NCBI RefSeq assembly: GCF_001299635.1
Contig: NZ_JRHN01000025.1
Span: forward strand, 28,207 to 92,206
Length of the DNA stretch: 64,000 bases
Origin: Clostridioides difficile
GTDB taxonomy: Bacteria > Bacillota > Clostridia > Peptostreptococcales > Peptostreptococcaceae
Reading direction: 5' to 3'
Part shown: positions 9,246 to 18,554 of the stretch, in pieces
How positions within the stretch are numbered: the first letter of the stretch is position 1
How the letters are laid out: every line of letters starts with the position of its first letter
Position numbers and translations under genes: made by a program
The notes under the pieces: generated by a model
The model's input: the letters and a program-made list of their open reading frames with translations, nothing else
What the model was told of the DNA's origin: nothing
Databases searched by the model: none

Positions 9246-9890
9246 ATGAGCAATTACAGGACATTACATGAATTTGGAACTGATGAAATAACAATTGAAA
9301 AGTCTGTTTTTATTGGATATGCTAAGCCTATAAAGAGTGAAGATGAAGCACTAGAATTTATAAATGAAATAAAGAAAAAGCATAAAGATGCAACTCATAA
9401 TGTATGGGCTTATACAGTTGGGCAAAATATGAATATACAAAGATACAGTGATGATGGAGAGCCACAAGGAACCGCAGGTATACCTACATTAGAAGTTATA
9501 AAAAAAGAAGATTTAAGAGATGTAGCAGTTGTTGTTACTAGGTATTTTGGAGGAACAAAATTAGGTGCAGGTGGTCTAGTTAGAGCTTATACAAAAGGTG
9601 CTAAGTTGGGGTTAGAAGCAGGAAAGATAATTTATAAGGTAATGTATCAAGAAGTTAAGATTAAAATAGATTATACTCAACTTGGAAAAGTACAAAATGA
9701 ATTAATGAATTTGGGGTATTTTATAAAAGATACAATATATGAAGATAATGTTGAGATAATAGTATATTCAAAATTAGAAGATGTGGAAAATTTATCAGAA
9801 AAAATGGTTGATATAACAAATGGAACAGGAAAAATAGTTTTAGGAGAAGAATTTTATTTATCTGAACAAAATGGAGAAATATTAATGTAA
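9246..9890 (+). CDS. YigZ / IMPACT (UPF0029) family protein
   Basis: 214 residues from the ATG at 9246, which follows TAGGAGGA. The N-terminal IMPACT domain includes DDGEPQGTAGIP and VTRYFGGTKLGAGGLVRAY. The C-terminal DUF1949-like domain (about 140-205) has a ferredoxin-like fold in known structures. Bacterial YigZ proteins are thought to bind nucleic acid or ribosome-linked factors, but the activity is not settled. Monocistronic, with its own terminator. Confidence 0.9.
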   Translation: MSNYRTLHEFGTDEITIEKSVFIGYAKPIKSEDEALEFINEIKKKHKDATHNVWAYTVGQNMNIQRYSDDGEPQGTAGIPTLEVIKKEDLRDVAVVVTRYFGGTKLGAGGLVRAYTKGAKLGLEAGKIIYKVMYQEVKIKIDYTQLGKVQNELMNLGYFIKDTIYEDNVEIIVYSKLEDVENLSEKMVDITNGTGKIVLGEEFYLSEQNGEILM

Positions 9891-9960
9891 TCTAAAAATA
9901 TTAAAAGAATTAATTATATTAAACATTCAATTTTTATCTTAAAATGAAATCTTAAAATGA

Positions 9961-10005
9961 AAAGCCATTAAATTGTTTTAATCTAAATCAATTTAATGGC
10001 TTTTT
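9961..10005. terminator. Bidirectional terminator between yigZ and the TSUP genes
   Basis: AAAGCCATTAAATTG (9961-9975) pairs perfectly with 9989-10003, followed by T5. It overlaps the stop codon of the minus-strand TSUP gene. A 13-base tandem duplication (ATCTTAAAATGAA, 9936-9961) lies just before it. Confidence 0.85.
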
Positions 10006-10365
10006 ATTAGATTTTGCACAGAATCCTTTTTTTACTTCAAATAAGCCAACTAGAAGCAGAAATATACCAAATATTCTCTTTAGTATATCTGAAGATAGAT
10101 AATTAGCTAATAGTGAACCAAATATAGCACCTAAGACCCCAAATACAGCTATGGGTATAACCAATTTAAAAACTACATTTTTATTTTTTATATGTATAGC
10201 CAATGCTATAAGTGTCATAGGGATAGATGAAAGTAAATTTACACTTTGAGCTATTTTAGTATCTATACCAGCAAGTAAAACTAGTGCAGGTATAAGGATG
10301 GTTCCTCCACCCATTCCCATTCCTCCGATAATCCCTGCAAAAAATCCAATTAAAGCAAATAACAT
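9988..10365 (-). CDS. TSUP permease, half-size subunit (second gene)
   Basis: 125 residues with about four membrane helices and the TauE/SafE glycine motif GMGGGTILIPAL near the N-terminus. Full TSUP (sulfite/taurine/organosulfur exporter) proteins are about 250 residues made of two such repeats. This gene encodes only one repeat; the neighbouring upstream gene encodes the other. Its ATG shares one base with the stop of the upstream gene (TAATG), so the two are translationally coupled and probably form a heterodimer. The substrate is unknown. Confidence 0.85.
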   Translation of the reverse strand: MLFALIGFFAGIIGGMGMGGGTILIPALVLLAGIDTKIAQSVNLLSSIPMTLIALAIHIKNKNVVFKLVIPIAVFGVLGAIFGSLLANYLSSDILKRIFGIFLLLVGLFEVKKGFCAKSNKKPLN

Positions 10366-10751
10366 TAGAACACCATCCTTAATGCTGCAATTATCATGAT
10401 TATTCCAAAAGAAATCCTAAGAAACTTTCCAGTAACTTTATTTAGTAGTTTTGCTCCTATGATACCACCAAGAATACTTCCAACAGCAACCTTTATTGTC
10501 AAATTAACGTCGTAAGTACCCTTAGATACATATAAAACAGAACTTGCTGTCGTTAAGAAAATTATTATAGAAAGAGCAGTTGCATGAGATTTATGTTCTT
10601 CTACCTTAACGATGTCATTTAATATTGGAACTAAAAGAGTACCTCCTCCAGACCCAAAAACTCCATTTATAAATCCTGTAAAAACTCCAATTATCGTATT
10701 TTTTAAATTAAAATCAAGATATTTTTTCTTTAAATCATCAGTTTTTTTCAT
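10365..10751 (-). CDS. TSUP permease, half-size subunit (first gene)
   Basis: 128 residues from the ATG at 10751, preceded by AGAAGGTG; an upstream in-frame start at 10790 lacks a ribosome site. About four membrane helices with the TSUP motif GSGGGTLLVPIL. It is half the usual family length and ends in a one-base overlap with the second half-size TSUP gene. Both halves keep the glycine-rich motif, so this is an organised two-subunit arrangement rather than a decayed gene. Confidence 0.85.
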   Translation of the reverse strand: MKKTDDLKKKYLDFNLKNTIIGVFTGFINGVFGSGGGTLLVPILNDIVKVEEHKSHATALSIIIFLTTASSVLYVSKGTYDVNLTIKVAVGSILGGIIGAKLLNKVTGKFLRISFGIIMIIAALRMVF

Positions 10752-10930
10752 AAAAATCACCTTCTGAAATAGTTTTACCAAAATAGGCAAATTATATTTA
10801 TATAAAAGTAAGATTAAATATAATCTTTCATATTTACGTAATTTTGCATAAAAAAAAACATATTAAAACAACATATTAATATATGGTATAATATATTAAA
10901 ACAAAGTAGCAAATTTGAGAGGAGATAACA

Positions 10931-11686
10931 ATGTCAAATATAAAAATACAAATAGACAAAACTGTAGAATGGCTTATAAATAAGGTTAATGAGGCAAATG
11001 CAAAAGGATTAATTGTCGGTGTATCTGGGGGAATTGATTCAGCAGTAGTTGCTAATTTAATTAAAAAGGCATTTCCAGAAAACTCTATGGGAGTTATAAT
11101 GAGCATAAAAAGTAATCCTCAAGATAGAGAAGATGCACTTAAGGTTATAGAAGGTTGTGATATAGAATACCTTGATTTAGACCTTATAGAACCACAAAGT
11201 GCTATATTAGACATGGTAGTAGGAAATTTAAAAGAGAAACATTTATATAGAGAAGAATATTTAAAAATGACAGATGCAAATCTAAGAGCAAGAGTAAGAA
11301 TGAGTACTATTTATACAATTGCTAACAATCTAGGATATCTAGTTGTTGGTACAGATAATGCTGCAGAAATACACACAGGATATTTTACTAAATTTGGTGA
11401 TGGTGGAGTTGATATTTTACCAATTGCAAATTTAACTAAAGGCGAAGTGTATGAATGGGCAAAAGAACTTGGTGTTCATGAAGATTTAATAAATAAAGCT
11501 CCTTCTGCAGGTCTTTGGGAAGGTCAAACAGATGAAAATGAAATGGGAACTACTTACAATATGATAGATGCTGTGTTGCAAGGTAGATTAGATGAAGTTC
11601 CTCAAAGAGACCAAGAGATAATTGAAAGACTTCATAGAATAAGTGAACATAAGAGAAAAACGCCTGCACAACCTCCTAAGTTCTAA
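10931..11686 (+). CDS. nadE: NH3-dependent NAD+ synthetase
   Basis: 251 residues. The ATP pyrophosphatase loop is VGVSGGIDSAV (about 33-43), and the NaAD-binding region has GTDNAAEIHTGYFTKFGDGG. It has no N-terminal glutaminase domain, so ammonia is the nitrogen donor. It makes NAD+ from deamido-NAD+ and ATP, the last step of NAD synthesis, in the cytoplasm. A TATAAT at 10887-10892 is the likely -10. Ribosome site GAGAGGAG. Confidence 0.95.
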   Translation: MSNIKIQIDKTVEWLINKVNEANAKGLIVGVSGGIDSAVVANLIKKAFPENSMGVIMSIKSNPQDREDALKVIEGCDIEYLDLDLIEPQSAILDMVVGNLKEKHLYREEYLKMTDANLRARVRMSTIYTIANNLGYLVVGTDNAAEIHTGYFTKFGDGGVDILPIANLTKGEVYEWAKELGVHEDLINKAPSAGLWEGQTDENEMGTTYNMIDAVLQGRLDEVPQRDQEIIERLHRISEHKRKTPAQPPKF

Positions 11687-11768
11687 TTTACTATTTTAAA
11701 GATTTGTGATAAAATTTACAGGTGATAAAAATTAGAATAACTAATTGTACGTATTAAGGAGTGGAAAT

Positions 11769-12491
11769 ATGGGACGTATAGGTAATATAATTAATAGAAA
11801 AGGTAAACAAGATGCTCAAAGAGCAAAAATATTTACTAAACATGCTAGAGCAATAGCAGTTGCGGCTAAAGAAGGTGGAGCAGACCCAGAGTATAATGCA
11901 GCTTTAAAGACAGCTATAGAAAAAGCTAAGGCAGATAATATGCCAAATGATAATATAGATAGAGCTATCGCTAAAGGTGCCGGAGCAGGTGCTGGTGATG
12001 ACTATGAAACTATAGTTTATGAAGGTTATGGTCCTGGTGGAGTTGCAGTTATAGTAGAAACTTTAACTGACAACAAAAACAGAACTGCTGGTAATGTTAG
12101 ATATTACTTCGATAAAAATGGAGGAAACTTAGGAACTAGTGGATGTGTGTCTTTTATGTTTGATAAAAAAGGACAGATATTAGTTGGTTCAGGAGATGGA
12201 ATTTCAGAAGAAGAATTGATGGATATTGCATTAGAAGCAGGAGCTGAGGATTTTATAACAGAAGAAGACGGTTATGAAATAATAACTACACCAGAAGATT
12301 TTTCTGTTGTACGCGATGAATTAAAAGCTAAAGGGTATGAGTTTATATCTGCTGATGTAAAGATGATACCTCAAACTACAACTGTATTAACTGAAGAAGC
12401 TCATTTAAAAATGATGAATAAATTAGTTGATATGCTTGAAGAAGATGATGATGTTCAAGATATATATCATAACTGGGAAATAGAAGAATAA
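11769..12491 (+). CDS. yebC: YebC/PmpR (TACO1) family protein
   Basis: 240 residues from the ATG at 11769 (ribosome site GGAGTGG; an upstream start at 11745 is rejected). It carries the YebC hallmark N-terminus ([20 protein letters not shown]) and the [21 protein letters not shown] segment. Family members act as regulators; recent work supports a role in relieving ribosome stalling at proline runs. The first motif differs slightly from the classical KWxxIKHKK, as in the YeeN-like subgroup. Confidence 0.92.
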   Translation: MGRIGNIINRKGKQDAQRAKIFTKHARAIAVAAKEGGADPEYNAALKTAIEKAKADNMPNDNIDRAIAKGAGAGAGDDYETIVYEGYGPGGVAVIVETLTDNKNRTAGNVRYYFDKNGGNLGTSGCVSFMFDKKGQILVGSGDGISEEELMDIALEAGAEDFITEEDGYEIITTPEDFSVVRDELKAKGYEFISADVKMIPQTTTVLTEEAHLKMMNKLVDMLEEDDDVQDIYHNWEIEE

Positions 12492-12516
12492 ATGTTCTAA
12501 TATCTTAGAAATGTAT

Positions 12517-12572
12517 ACACCTCTAAACCATGTTTGCATAATAATATGTAAATATGGTTCAGAGGTGTTTTT
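12517..12572 (+). terminator. Terminator after yebC
   Basis: ACACCTCT-AAACCAT (from 12517) pairs with ATGGTT-AGAGGTGT (to 12568), followed by T5. Confidence 0.85.
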
Positions 12573-12671
12573 ATATTTATAAAAATTGTTCTATAAAGAT
12601 ATATTTTATAAAACAATAATATTATAACAACGTTAAGAAATCTATACTATTTGGACAAATACATAGTAAAG

Positions 12672-12739
12672 TATCAAAAATGAGACTGTATTCTCAAAAA
12701 TGAGACTGGATTTTTTTAATATTTTCTCGAAAATGAGAC
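12672..12739 (+). promoter_or_regulatory. Three upstream repeats, candidate sigma54-activator (enhancer) sites
   Basis: Three 15-base copies occur at 12672-12686, 12692-12706 and 12725-12739, with consensus T-n-T-C-A/G-AAAATGAGAC. Copies two and three contain an inverted repeat, TCTC(A/G)-AAA-ATGAGA. Starts are 20 and 33 bases apart, roughly two and three helical turns, so the sites face the same side of DNA. They lie about 170-235 bases before a -24/-12 promoter, the usual place for enhancer-binding proteins. The likely binder is the activator encoded at 19676-21049. Binding is inferred. Confidence 0.65.
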
Positions 12740-12906
12740 AAAAATATGATTTTATGGATTTTATTGTAGAAAAATTCTTTAATAAATTATGATTTAATCA
12801 GTTTTAAAGGTAAAACCTATTAAAAATTTAGTGAAATTTATGTATATTTTGTTTATTTCATTAAAAAAAACAATTTTTTAACAAAAATAATGGAATTTAA
12901 TAGAAG

Positions 12907-12924
12907 TTGGCGTAGAACTTGCTA
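12907..12924 (+). promoter_or_regulatory. Sigma54 (-24/-12) promoter of the CoA-module operon
   Basis: TTGGCG (12907-12912), then AACTTGCTA. The invariant GG (12909-12910) and GC (12921-12922) are separated by exactly ten bases, as sigma54 requires. It lies about 55 bases before the first start codon of an operon that ends with a sigma54 activator gene. Confidence 0.8.
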
Positions 12925-12976
12925 ATATATATCAACAAGAAATGTAGAAAAAATAACAATGTATAATGGGGGGAAT

Positions 12977-13774
12977 ATGATGGGATTTGAAATGGAAAAT
13001 TTGAAAAATCTTAAGGTAGAACTTAAGGATAAAGTCTGTGTTATTACTATAAATAGACCTAAGGCTTTAAATGCTCTTAATAATGACACTCTTAGAGAGT
13101 TATCTCAAGTTATTGATGTAATATCAGAAAATGAGGAAATATTAGGAGTTATTATTACTGGAGAAGGTAAAGTTTTTGTAGCTGGAGCTGACATACGTCA
13201 GATGCAAAACTATAAAAGTGAAGAAGGCAGAAGATATGCAGGTTATGCACAAGGGATTTTTGACAAAATTGAAGCTCTTGAGAAAACAGTAATAGCAGCA
13301 GTTAATGGATATGCACTAGGTGGTGGATGTGAACTTGCTATGAGTTGTGACATTAGAATTGCATCAGAAAAGGCTATATTTGGACAGCCTGAAGTTAATT
13401 TAGGAGTAATTCCGTGTTTTGGTGGAACTCAAAGATTATCAAGACTTGTTGGAACTGGGATAGCCAAAGAATTAATTTTTACAGGAAGGCAAGTAAATGC
13501 AGAAGAAGCTAAATCTATTGGTCTTATTAATAAAGTAGTTCCAAGTGATGTGCTTTTAGAAGAGGCAATGAAGATGATGAATCAAATAGTTGAAAAAGCA
13601 CCAATAGCAATAAGATATGCAAAAGTAGTTATTAATAAAGGAATAGATATGGATTTAAAAAATGCTCTTGAACTAGAGAAAGATATTGCAGGTTTAACTT
13701 TTGCTACAAGAGATAAACAAGAGGGTATGGATGCATTTATAGAGAAGAGAAAGCCAGTTTTTGAGAATAAGTAG
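12977..13774 (+). CDS. Enoyl-CoA hydratase / crotonase family protein
   Basis: About 265 residues. Tandem ATGs at 12977 and 12980 follow GGGGGG; an upstream start at 12959 would lie before the ribosome site. Numbered from the second ATG, the crotonase catalytic glutamates are Glu118 (GGGCELA) and Glu138 (FGQPEVN), and the oxyanion motif is AGADI (68-72). It hydrates a 2-enoyl-CoA or dehydrates a 3-hydroxyacyl-CoA. It is the first gene after the sigma54 promoter and sits with a CoA transferase, acyl-CoA dehydrogenase and ETF, so its role resembles CaiD of the carnitine pathway. The substrate is unknown. Confidence 0.88.
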   Translation: MMGFEMENLKNLKVELKDKVCVITINRPKALNALNNDTLRELSQVIDVISENEEILGVIITGEGKVFVAGADIRQMQNYKSEEGRRYAGYAQGIFDKIEALEKTVIAAVNGYALGGGCELAMSCDIRIASEKAIFGQPEVNLGVIPCFGGTQRLSRLVGTGIAKELIFTGRQVNAEEAKSIGLINKVVPSDVLLEEAMKMMNQIVEKAPIAIRYAKVVINKGIDMDLKNALELEKDIAGLTFATRDKQEGMDAFIEKRKPVFENK

Positions 13775-13868
13775 CTATTATAACCAAATTGGAATAAATG
13801 TAGAAAATATTCAAAATCTAAATTTCGTGAAGAAACACACAGAGTTTAATTTTAAAAGGAGTTAATTT

Positions 13869-15209
13869 ATGAATGCGGGAGTAATTATAAGTTTAGTAGG
13901 GATTATTATAGCCCTATCCCTTCTAGTTGTAATGGTTATGAAGGGAGTAAATATTTTTATAATAGCAATTGTATGTTCACTACTAGTTGCTATAACAGGA
14001 AATCTAAATGTATATAATGCACTCAAGGTGGATTATATGGCAGGTTTTGTTGGATTTCTCCAGGCGAATTTCTTTATTTTCCTAACAGGTACTTTAATGG
14101 GAAAAATAATGGAGATTACTGGTGGAGCGAAATCTATTGCTAAGATGATTGTAAGATGGATTGGTAAGGATAAAGCATTACTCTCTATTCCAATAGCTTG
14201 TGGAATATTAGCCTATGGAGGAGTAAGTGTTTTCGTTGTAAGTTTTGCAGTGTTTCCGATAGCTTTGGAAATCTTTAAAGAAGCTGATTTGCCACGTCGA
14301 TTTATACCAGCAGCCTTGACTTTTGGATGTTCAACTTTTGCAATGGTTGCACCAGGAGCACCACAGATTCATAATATTGTTCCAGCTTCAACATTAGGGA
14401 CAGACATTATGGCTGGTGCAGTAAATGGATTTATATCATGTGCAGTAATGTTTGTTGTTGGAAGCATCATTTTATACAGAATGGTTTCAAAAGAAAAAGC
14501 CAATGGTGGGCATTTTATAGCACATGAATCAGATATATTTGATGAAGTAGCAGCAACTAATTCGAAGAGAGGAAATGGTCCTAATGGTCTAATTGCGTTA
14601 ATTCCATTAATAGTATCAATATTAATAATTAATGTAAAAATTAATGGACAAGCAATAGTACCAATTGAGGTAGGAGTGTTTATTGGAGCGTTATTAGTGT
14701 ATTTATTGTTAAATAAATATCAAGATAATTCCAAAATAGTTGGACATGTTGGTGATGCATGTAAAACTACAGTAGTAGCAATATGTAATACTTGTGCTGT
14801 AGTTGCATTTGGCTCAGTTGTAAAATCAGCAGTTGGTTTTGACTTTATAGTTAATGCTATGACTAATATTCCTGGACCTCCTATTGCAGGAGCTGCCGTT
14901 GGAACTACAGTTATTGCAGGTATATGTGGGTCAGCTTCAGGTGGACTTGGAATCGCAGCTCCACTTCTTGGACCAGTATTTTTAGCTAAGGGTGTTTCTG
15001 CAGCGGCATTAACTAGAACTATGGCAATTTCATCAGCAGCATTGGATTCACTTCCTCATAACGGATATATCGTTACTGTAACAAATGGTCTATGTAAAGA
15101 ATCACATAAAGATGCTTATATGCCAATATTCTGGGTGACTGTTTTGACTCCAATTATTGGAACCGTAGTAGCAGTTCTTATGTTTACGATGTTCCCAGGA
15201 TTACCATAA
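13869..15209 (+). CDS. GntP-family organic acid permease
   Basis: 446 residues with about 11-12 membrane helices and GntP-like glycine-rich loops (for example GICGSASGGLGIAAPLLGP). GntP proteins import gluconate and related hydroxy or keto acids with protons. The gene lies between the hydratase and the CoA transferase, so it probably imports the acid that the transferase then activates. Ribosome site AAAAGGAG. The substrate cannot be read from sequence; carnitine-type operons instead use a BCCT carrier. Confidence 0.85.
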   Translation: MNAGVIISLVGIIIALSLLVVMVMKGVNIFIIAIVCSLLVAITGNLNVYNALKVDYMAGFVGFLQANFFIFLTGTLMGKIMEITGGAKSIAKMIVRWIGKDKALLSIPIACGILAYGGVSVFVVSFAVFPIALEIFKEADLPRRFIPAALTFGCSTFAMVAPGAPQIHNIVPASTLGTDIMAGAVNGFISCAVMFVVGSIILYRMVSKEKANGGHFIAHESDIFDEVAATNSKRGNGPNGLIALIPLIVSILIINVKINGQAIVPIEVGVFIGALLVYLLLNKYQDNSKIVGHVGDACKTTVVAICNTCAVVAFGSVVKSAVGFDFIVNAMTNIPGPPIAGAAVGTTVIAGICGSASGGLGIAAPLLGPVFLAKGVSAAALTRTMAISSAALDSLPHNGYIVTVTNGLCKESHKDAYMPIFWVTVLTPIIGTVVAVLMFTMFPGLP

Positions 15210-15345
15210 AAGAAAAGATGAAAATATACATTATATTTTGATATTGTAAAACTAATTTTCAAAATATGTACAATAAATTTTATGATTTAATACTATAAAT
15301 AAAATATTTAAAATACCAAATCGACAGTATAAGGAGGAATTAAAA

Positions 15346-16578
15346 GTGTTAAATAAACCATTAGAAGGTGTTAAGGTAATTGACTTAACATATTTTGTAG
15401 CAGGTCCAGGAACTTCTAAAATATTAGCTGACTGGGGTGCGGATGTAATTAAGGTAGAGCCAAGCTTTGGAGACCCGGGAAGAAAGACAGGGGCAACAAT
15501 GACAATGCCAATAGATGATTATAATAATCCTTTTTACAGTACATATAATTCAAATAAAAGAGGTTTGTCTATAAATCTTAAGAGTGAAGCTGGAATTGAA
15601 ATTATGGATAAGCTTTTAAGTGAAGCAAACGTGTTTGTTTCAAGCTATAGAACAGGAGCATTAAAAAGGCTAGGTCTTGACTATGAATCATTAAGTAAAA
15701 AACACCCACATCTTATCTGGGGACAAATAAATGGTTTTGGTGATTTTGGACCTGCTAAGGACAATGCAGGATTTGATACAGTTGCCTTTTGGGCAAGAAG
15801 TGGAGCTATGCTTGATATAGCAGAGAAGGATACAAGTCCAATAAACCCACCTATAGCCTTTGGAGATGCAACAACTTCTTGTAGTTTATCTGGAGGTATA
15901 TGTGCAGCTTTATACCAACAAGCTAAGACTGGAAAAGGTCAAAAGGTAATGGCATCTTTGTTTGGACAAGCAATATGGAATGCATCATCTTTATTGGCAT
16001 CTACACAGTTTAGTGATGAGTATCCAAAAACTAGAAAGAATGCCATTTCTCCAGTAATAAATTCTTATCGTTGTAAGGATGGAAAGTGGATATTCTTAAG
16101 TATCCTAGAACATGAAAGATATTTTGAGGCACTTTGCAGATTATTTGGAAGAGAAGATTTGATAAAAGAAGAGAGATTTGCATCTTCAGTAGAAAGTAAG
16201 AAAAATGCTACAGAGCTTATTAATATTTTAGATGGCGAGTTCGCAAAATTTACTCAAAATGAGATGGTTGAAAAGCTTACTACTGCGGATATAGCCCATG
16301 AAAGAATTCAGCATGTTAATGATGTAGTAACTGATGAACAGGCTATTGCTAATAACTATATATATGAACATACAAGTAAAAATGGAAATAAGACAATGCT
16401 TGCATCCACTCCAGTTAAGTTTGGAAATATTGAAGTTAATATGACTTGTGATGCTCCACTTATAGGAGAACATTCAGATGAGATATTGAGAGAACTTGGA
16501 TACAGTGATTCTGATATAGAAGCTCTAATTGAATCTGGAATTGTAGCAATGAATAAAGAAACATGTGAACTATGTTAA
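15346..16578 (+). CDS. Class III (CaiB/BaiF) CoA transferase
   Basis: 410 residues with a GTG start nine bases after AAGGAGG. The N-terminus (LEGVKVIDLTYFVAGPG) is typical of family III. The catalytic aspartate that forms the acyl anhydride is probably Asp144 in AGFD. It would transfer CoA between carboxylic acids, activating the imported acid with CoA recycled from the product. Upstream DNA (15210-15345) has no convincing promoter or terminator, consistent with one operon from the sigma54 promoter. Confidence 0.9.
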   Translation: MLNKPLEGVKVIDLTYFVAGPGTSKILADWGADVIKVEPSFGDPGRKTGATMTMPIDDYNNPFYSTYNSNKRGLSINLKSEAGIEIMDKLLSEANVFVSSYRTGALKRLGLDYESLSKKHPHLIWGQINGFGDFGPAKDNAGFDTVAFWARSGAMLDIAEKDTSPINPPIAFGDATTSCSLSGGICAALYQQAKTGKGQKVMASLFGQAIWNASSLLASTQFSDEYPKTRKNAISPVINSYRCKDGKWIFLSILEHERYFEALCRLFGREDLIKEERFASSVESKKNATELINILDGEFAKFTQNEMVEKLTTADIAHERIQHVNDVVTDEQAIANNYIYEHTSKNGNKTMLASTPVKFGNIEVNMTCDAPLIGEHSDEILRELGYSDSDIEALIESGIVAMNKETCELC

Positions 16579-16596
16579 TAAATAGGAGGAAATTTT

Positions 16597-17739
16597 ATGG
16601 ATTTTAGATTAACAGAAGCCCAAGTAATGCTTCAAAGAGTAGCAAGAGAATTTGCAGAGAATGAAATAGCACCAATAGCTGCAGAAACAGATAAAACTGG
16701 TATTTTCCCAAGAGAACTTTTTAGCAAAATGGCTAAAATAGGATTTAATGGTATTGGGACACCTGTCGAATATGGAGGTTCTGGTGGAGCAGATATAGAA
16801 AAGGTAATTGTTGTTAATGAGGTTGCCAAAAAATGTGCAGCATCTGCAGCAATACTATCAATACACACAATATATGCTCAAGCTATTTTGAAATTTGGTA
16901 CTGAGGAACAAAAGAAGAAATACCTTCCAATGATGGCTGAAGGTGGGTGTGTAGGAGCTTTTGCTTTAACTGAACCTAATGCTGGTTCAGATGCTGCAAG
17001 AGCTGCAACAACTGCAATTATTGATGAAACAACTGATGAATATGTTTTAAATGGAACTAAGTGTTTTATTTCTGGTGGAGGTCAAGCAGAATCATTAATA
17101 ATATTTGCATTGACAGAACCATCAAAGGGAATAAAGGGGATGTCTGCTATTATAGTTGACAAAGGTACTCCAGGTTTCTCAATAGGAAAAATTGAAGAAA
17201 AAATGGGTATACATGGTTCAGAAACTGCAGAATTAATATTTGATAACTGTAGAGTTCCAAAGTGTAACCTATTAGGAAAAGAAGGAAAAGGCTTCAACAT
17301 AGCTATGACTTGTCTAGATGGTGCAAGAATTGGAGTTGGAGCTCAAGCTGTAGGAATTGCTGAAGGGGCCTTAGAAGAAAGTATCAAATATTCTAAAGAA
17401 AGAGTTCAATTTGGCAAGCCAATTTCAGCTTTGCAAGGTATTCAATGGTATATTGCAGATATGGCTACTATGGTGGAATCAGCAAAATTGTTAGTATATT
17501 ATGCTGCGGATTTGAAAGCTAGAGGCGAAAAACACACTAAAGAAGCTGCCATGGCAAAATACAATGCATCACGTACTGCAAGAGAAGTTACAAATCTAGC
17601 TCTCCAAATCCATGGAGGATATGGATATATGAAAGATTATCCATTAGAGAGAATGTACAGAGATGCTAAGATAACAGAAATTTATGAAGGTACTTCAGAA
17701 ATACACAAGGTTGTTATTTCAAGAGCAGTACTAGGATAG
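16597..17739 (+). CDS. Acyl-CoA dehydrogenase / enoyl-CoA reductase
   Basis: 380 residues, the usual length of short-chain acyl-CoA dehydrogenases. FAD/substrate motifs include AFALTEPNAGSDA and the C-terminal IHGGYGYMKDYP. The likely catalytic base is the Glu in IYEGTSEIH. With the adjacent EtfBA it would pass electrons between an acyl-CoA and the ETF; in an anaerobe the physiological direction is likely enoyl-CoA reduction. It starts 18 bases after the transferase with AGGAGG. Confidence 0.9.
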   Translation: MDFRLTEAQVMLQRVAREFAENEIAPIAAETDKTGIFPRELFSKMAKIGFNGIGTPVEYGGSGGADIEKVIVVNEVAKKCAASAAILSIHTIYAQAILKFGTEEQKKKYLPMMAEGGCVGAFALTEPNAGSDAARAATTAIIDETTDEYVLNGTKCFISGGGQAESLIIFALTEPSKGIKGMSAIIVDKGTPGFSIGKIEEKMGIHGSETAELIFDNCRVPKCNLLGKEGKGFNIAMTCLDGARIGVGAQAVGIAEGALEESIKYSKERVQFGKPISALQGIQWYIADMATMVESAKLLVYYAADLKARGEKHTKEAAMAKYNASRTAREVTNLALQIHGGYGYMKDYPLERMYRDAKITEIYEGTSEIHKVVISRAVLG

Positions 17740-17749
17740 GAGGAAGATT

Positions 17750-18544
17750 ATGAATATAGTTGTTTGCTTAAAGCAAGTTCCAGACACTAATGAAGTTAAA
17801 ATAAATAAAGAGACAGGTACCCTAATAAGAGATGGTGTACCAAGTATAATCAATCCAGATGATAGAAATGCTTTAGAAGAAGCTTTAAAAATAAAAGATG
17901 AACTGGGAGCAGTGATTAAGGTTATAAGCATGGGACCTCCTCAAGCTAAAAACGCTTTAAAAGAAGCTTTGGCGATGGGTGCTGATGAGGCATATTTAAT
18001 TTCAGATAGAGCTTTTGGTGGCTCAGATACTTGGGCTACATCTACAATTATTGCTGCTGCTATAGAGAAGGTCGGAAAGTATGATGTAATATTCTGTGGA
18101 AGACAAGCTATAGATGGAGATACAGCTCAGGTTGGACCAGAGGTTGCAGAATTTTTGGGAGTTCCACAGGTTACCTATGCAAAAGAAGTAAAGGTTCAAG
18201 GTGATAAACTACTAGTAACTCGTTATACAGAAACGGGAGATTACTTAATAGAAGCAAAGATGCCAGTTTTATTAACTGCTATAAAAGAGTTAAATAATCC
18301 AAGATATCCAAGTGTTAAAGGAATCTTAGAAGCTTACAATAATGGAGATGCAAAAATTACTGTGTTAACACTTTCAGACTTAGATGTTGATACAACTCAA
18401 ATTGGATTAAAGGGTTCACCTACAAATGTTTACAAGTCGTTTGTACCAGTTAAAGACAAACATAATGAAATAATCGAAGGTATAAATAAGAAAGAAAAAG
18501 CTGAAAAGTTAATAGAAATACTATTCGATTTGAAACTAGTATAG
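17750..18544 (+). CDS. etfB: Electron transfer flavoprotein beta subunit
   Basis: 264 residues. It begins MNIVVCLKQVPDTNEVKIN, the standard EtfB N-terminus, and has the nucleotide-contact stretch FCGRQAIDGDTAQVGPEVAE. It starts 10 bases after the dehydrogenase stop. The sequence resembles EtfB of clostridial Bcd-EtfBA complexes, some of which bifurcate electrons. Bifurcation here is possible, not shown. Confidence 0.93.
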   Translation: MNIVVCLKQVPDTNEVKINKETGTLIRDGVPSIINPDDRNALEEALKIKDELGAVIKVISMGPPQAKNALKEALAMGADEAYLISDRAFGGSDTWATSTIIAAAIEKVGKYDVIFCGRQAIDGDTAQVGPEVAEFLGVPQVTYAKEVKVQGDKLLVTRYTETGDYLIEAKMPVLLTAIKELNNPRYPSVKGILEAYNNGDAKITVLTLSDLDVDTTQIGLKGSPTNVYKSFVPVKDKHNEIIEGINKKEKAEKLIEILFDLKLV

Positions 18545-18554
18545 GAGTGTTAAG

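Noticed and set aside
9936..9961. 13-base tandem duplication before the terminator
   Set aside because: Two copies only in AT-rich intergenic DNA; likely slippage with no evident function.
12672..12739. Repeats as ends of an insertion-sequence remnant
   Set aside because: No transposase fragment, no target duplication, and the spacing and position relative to the -24/-12 promoter fit enhancer sites better. The alternative is not fully excluded.
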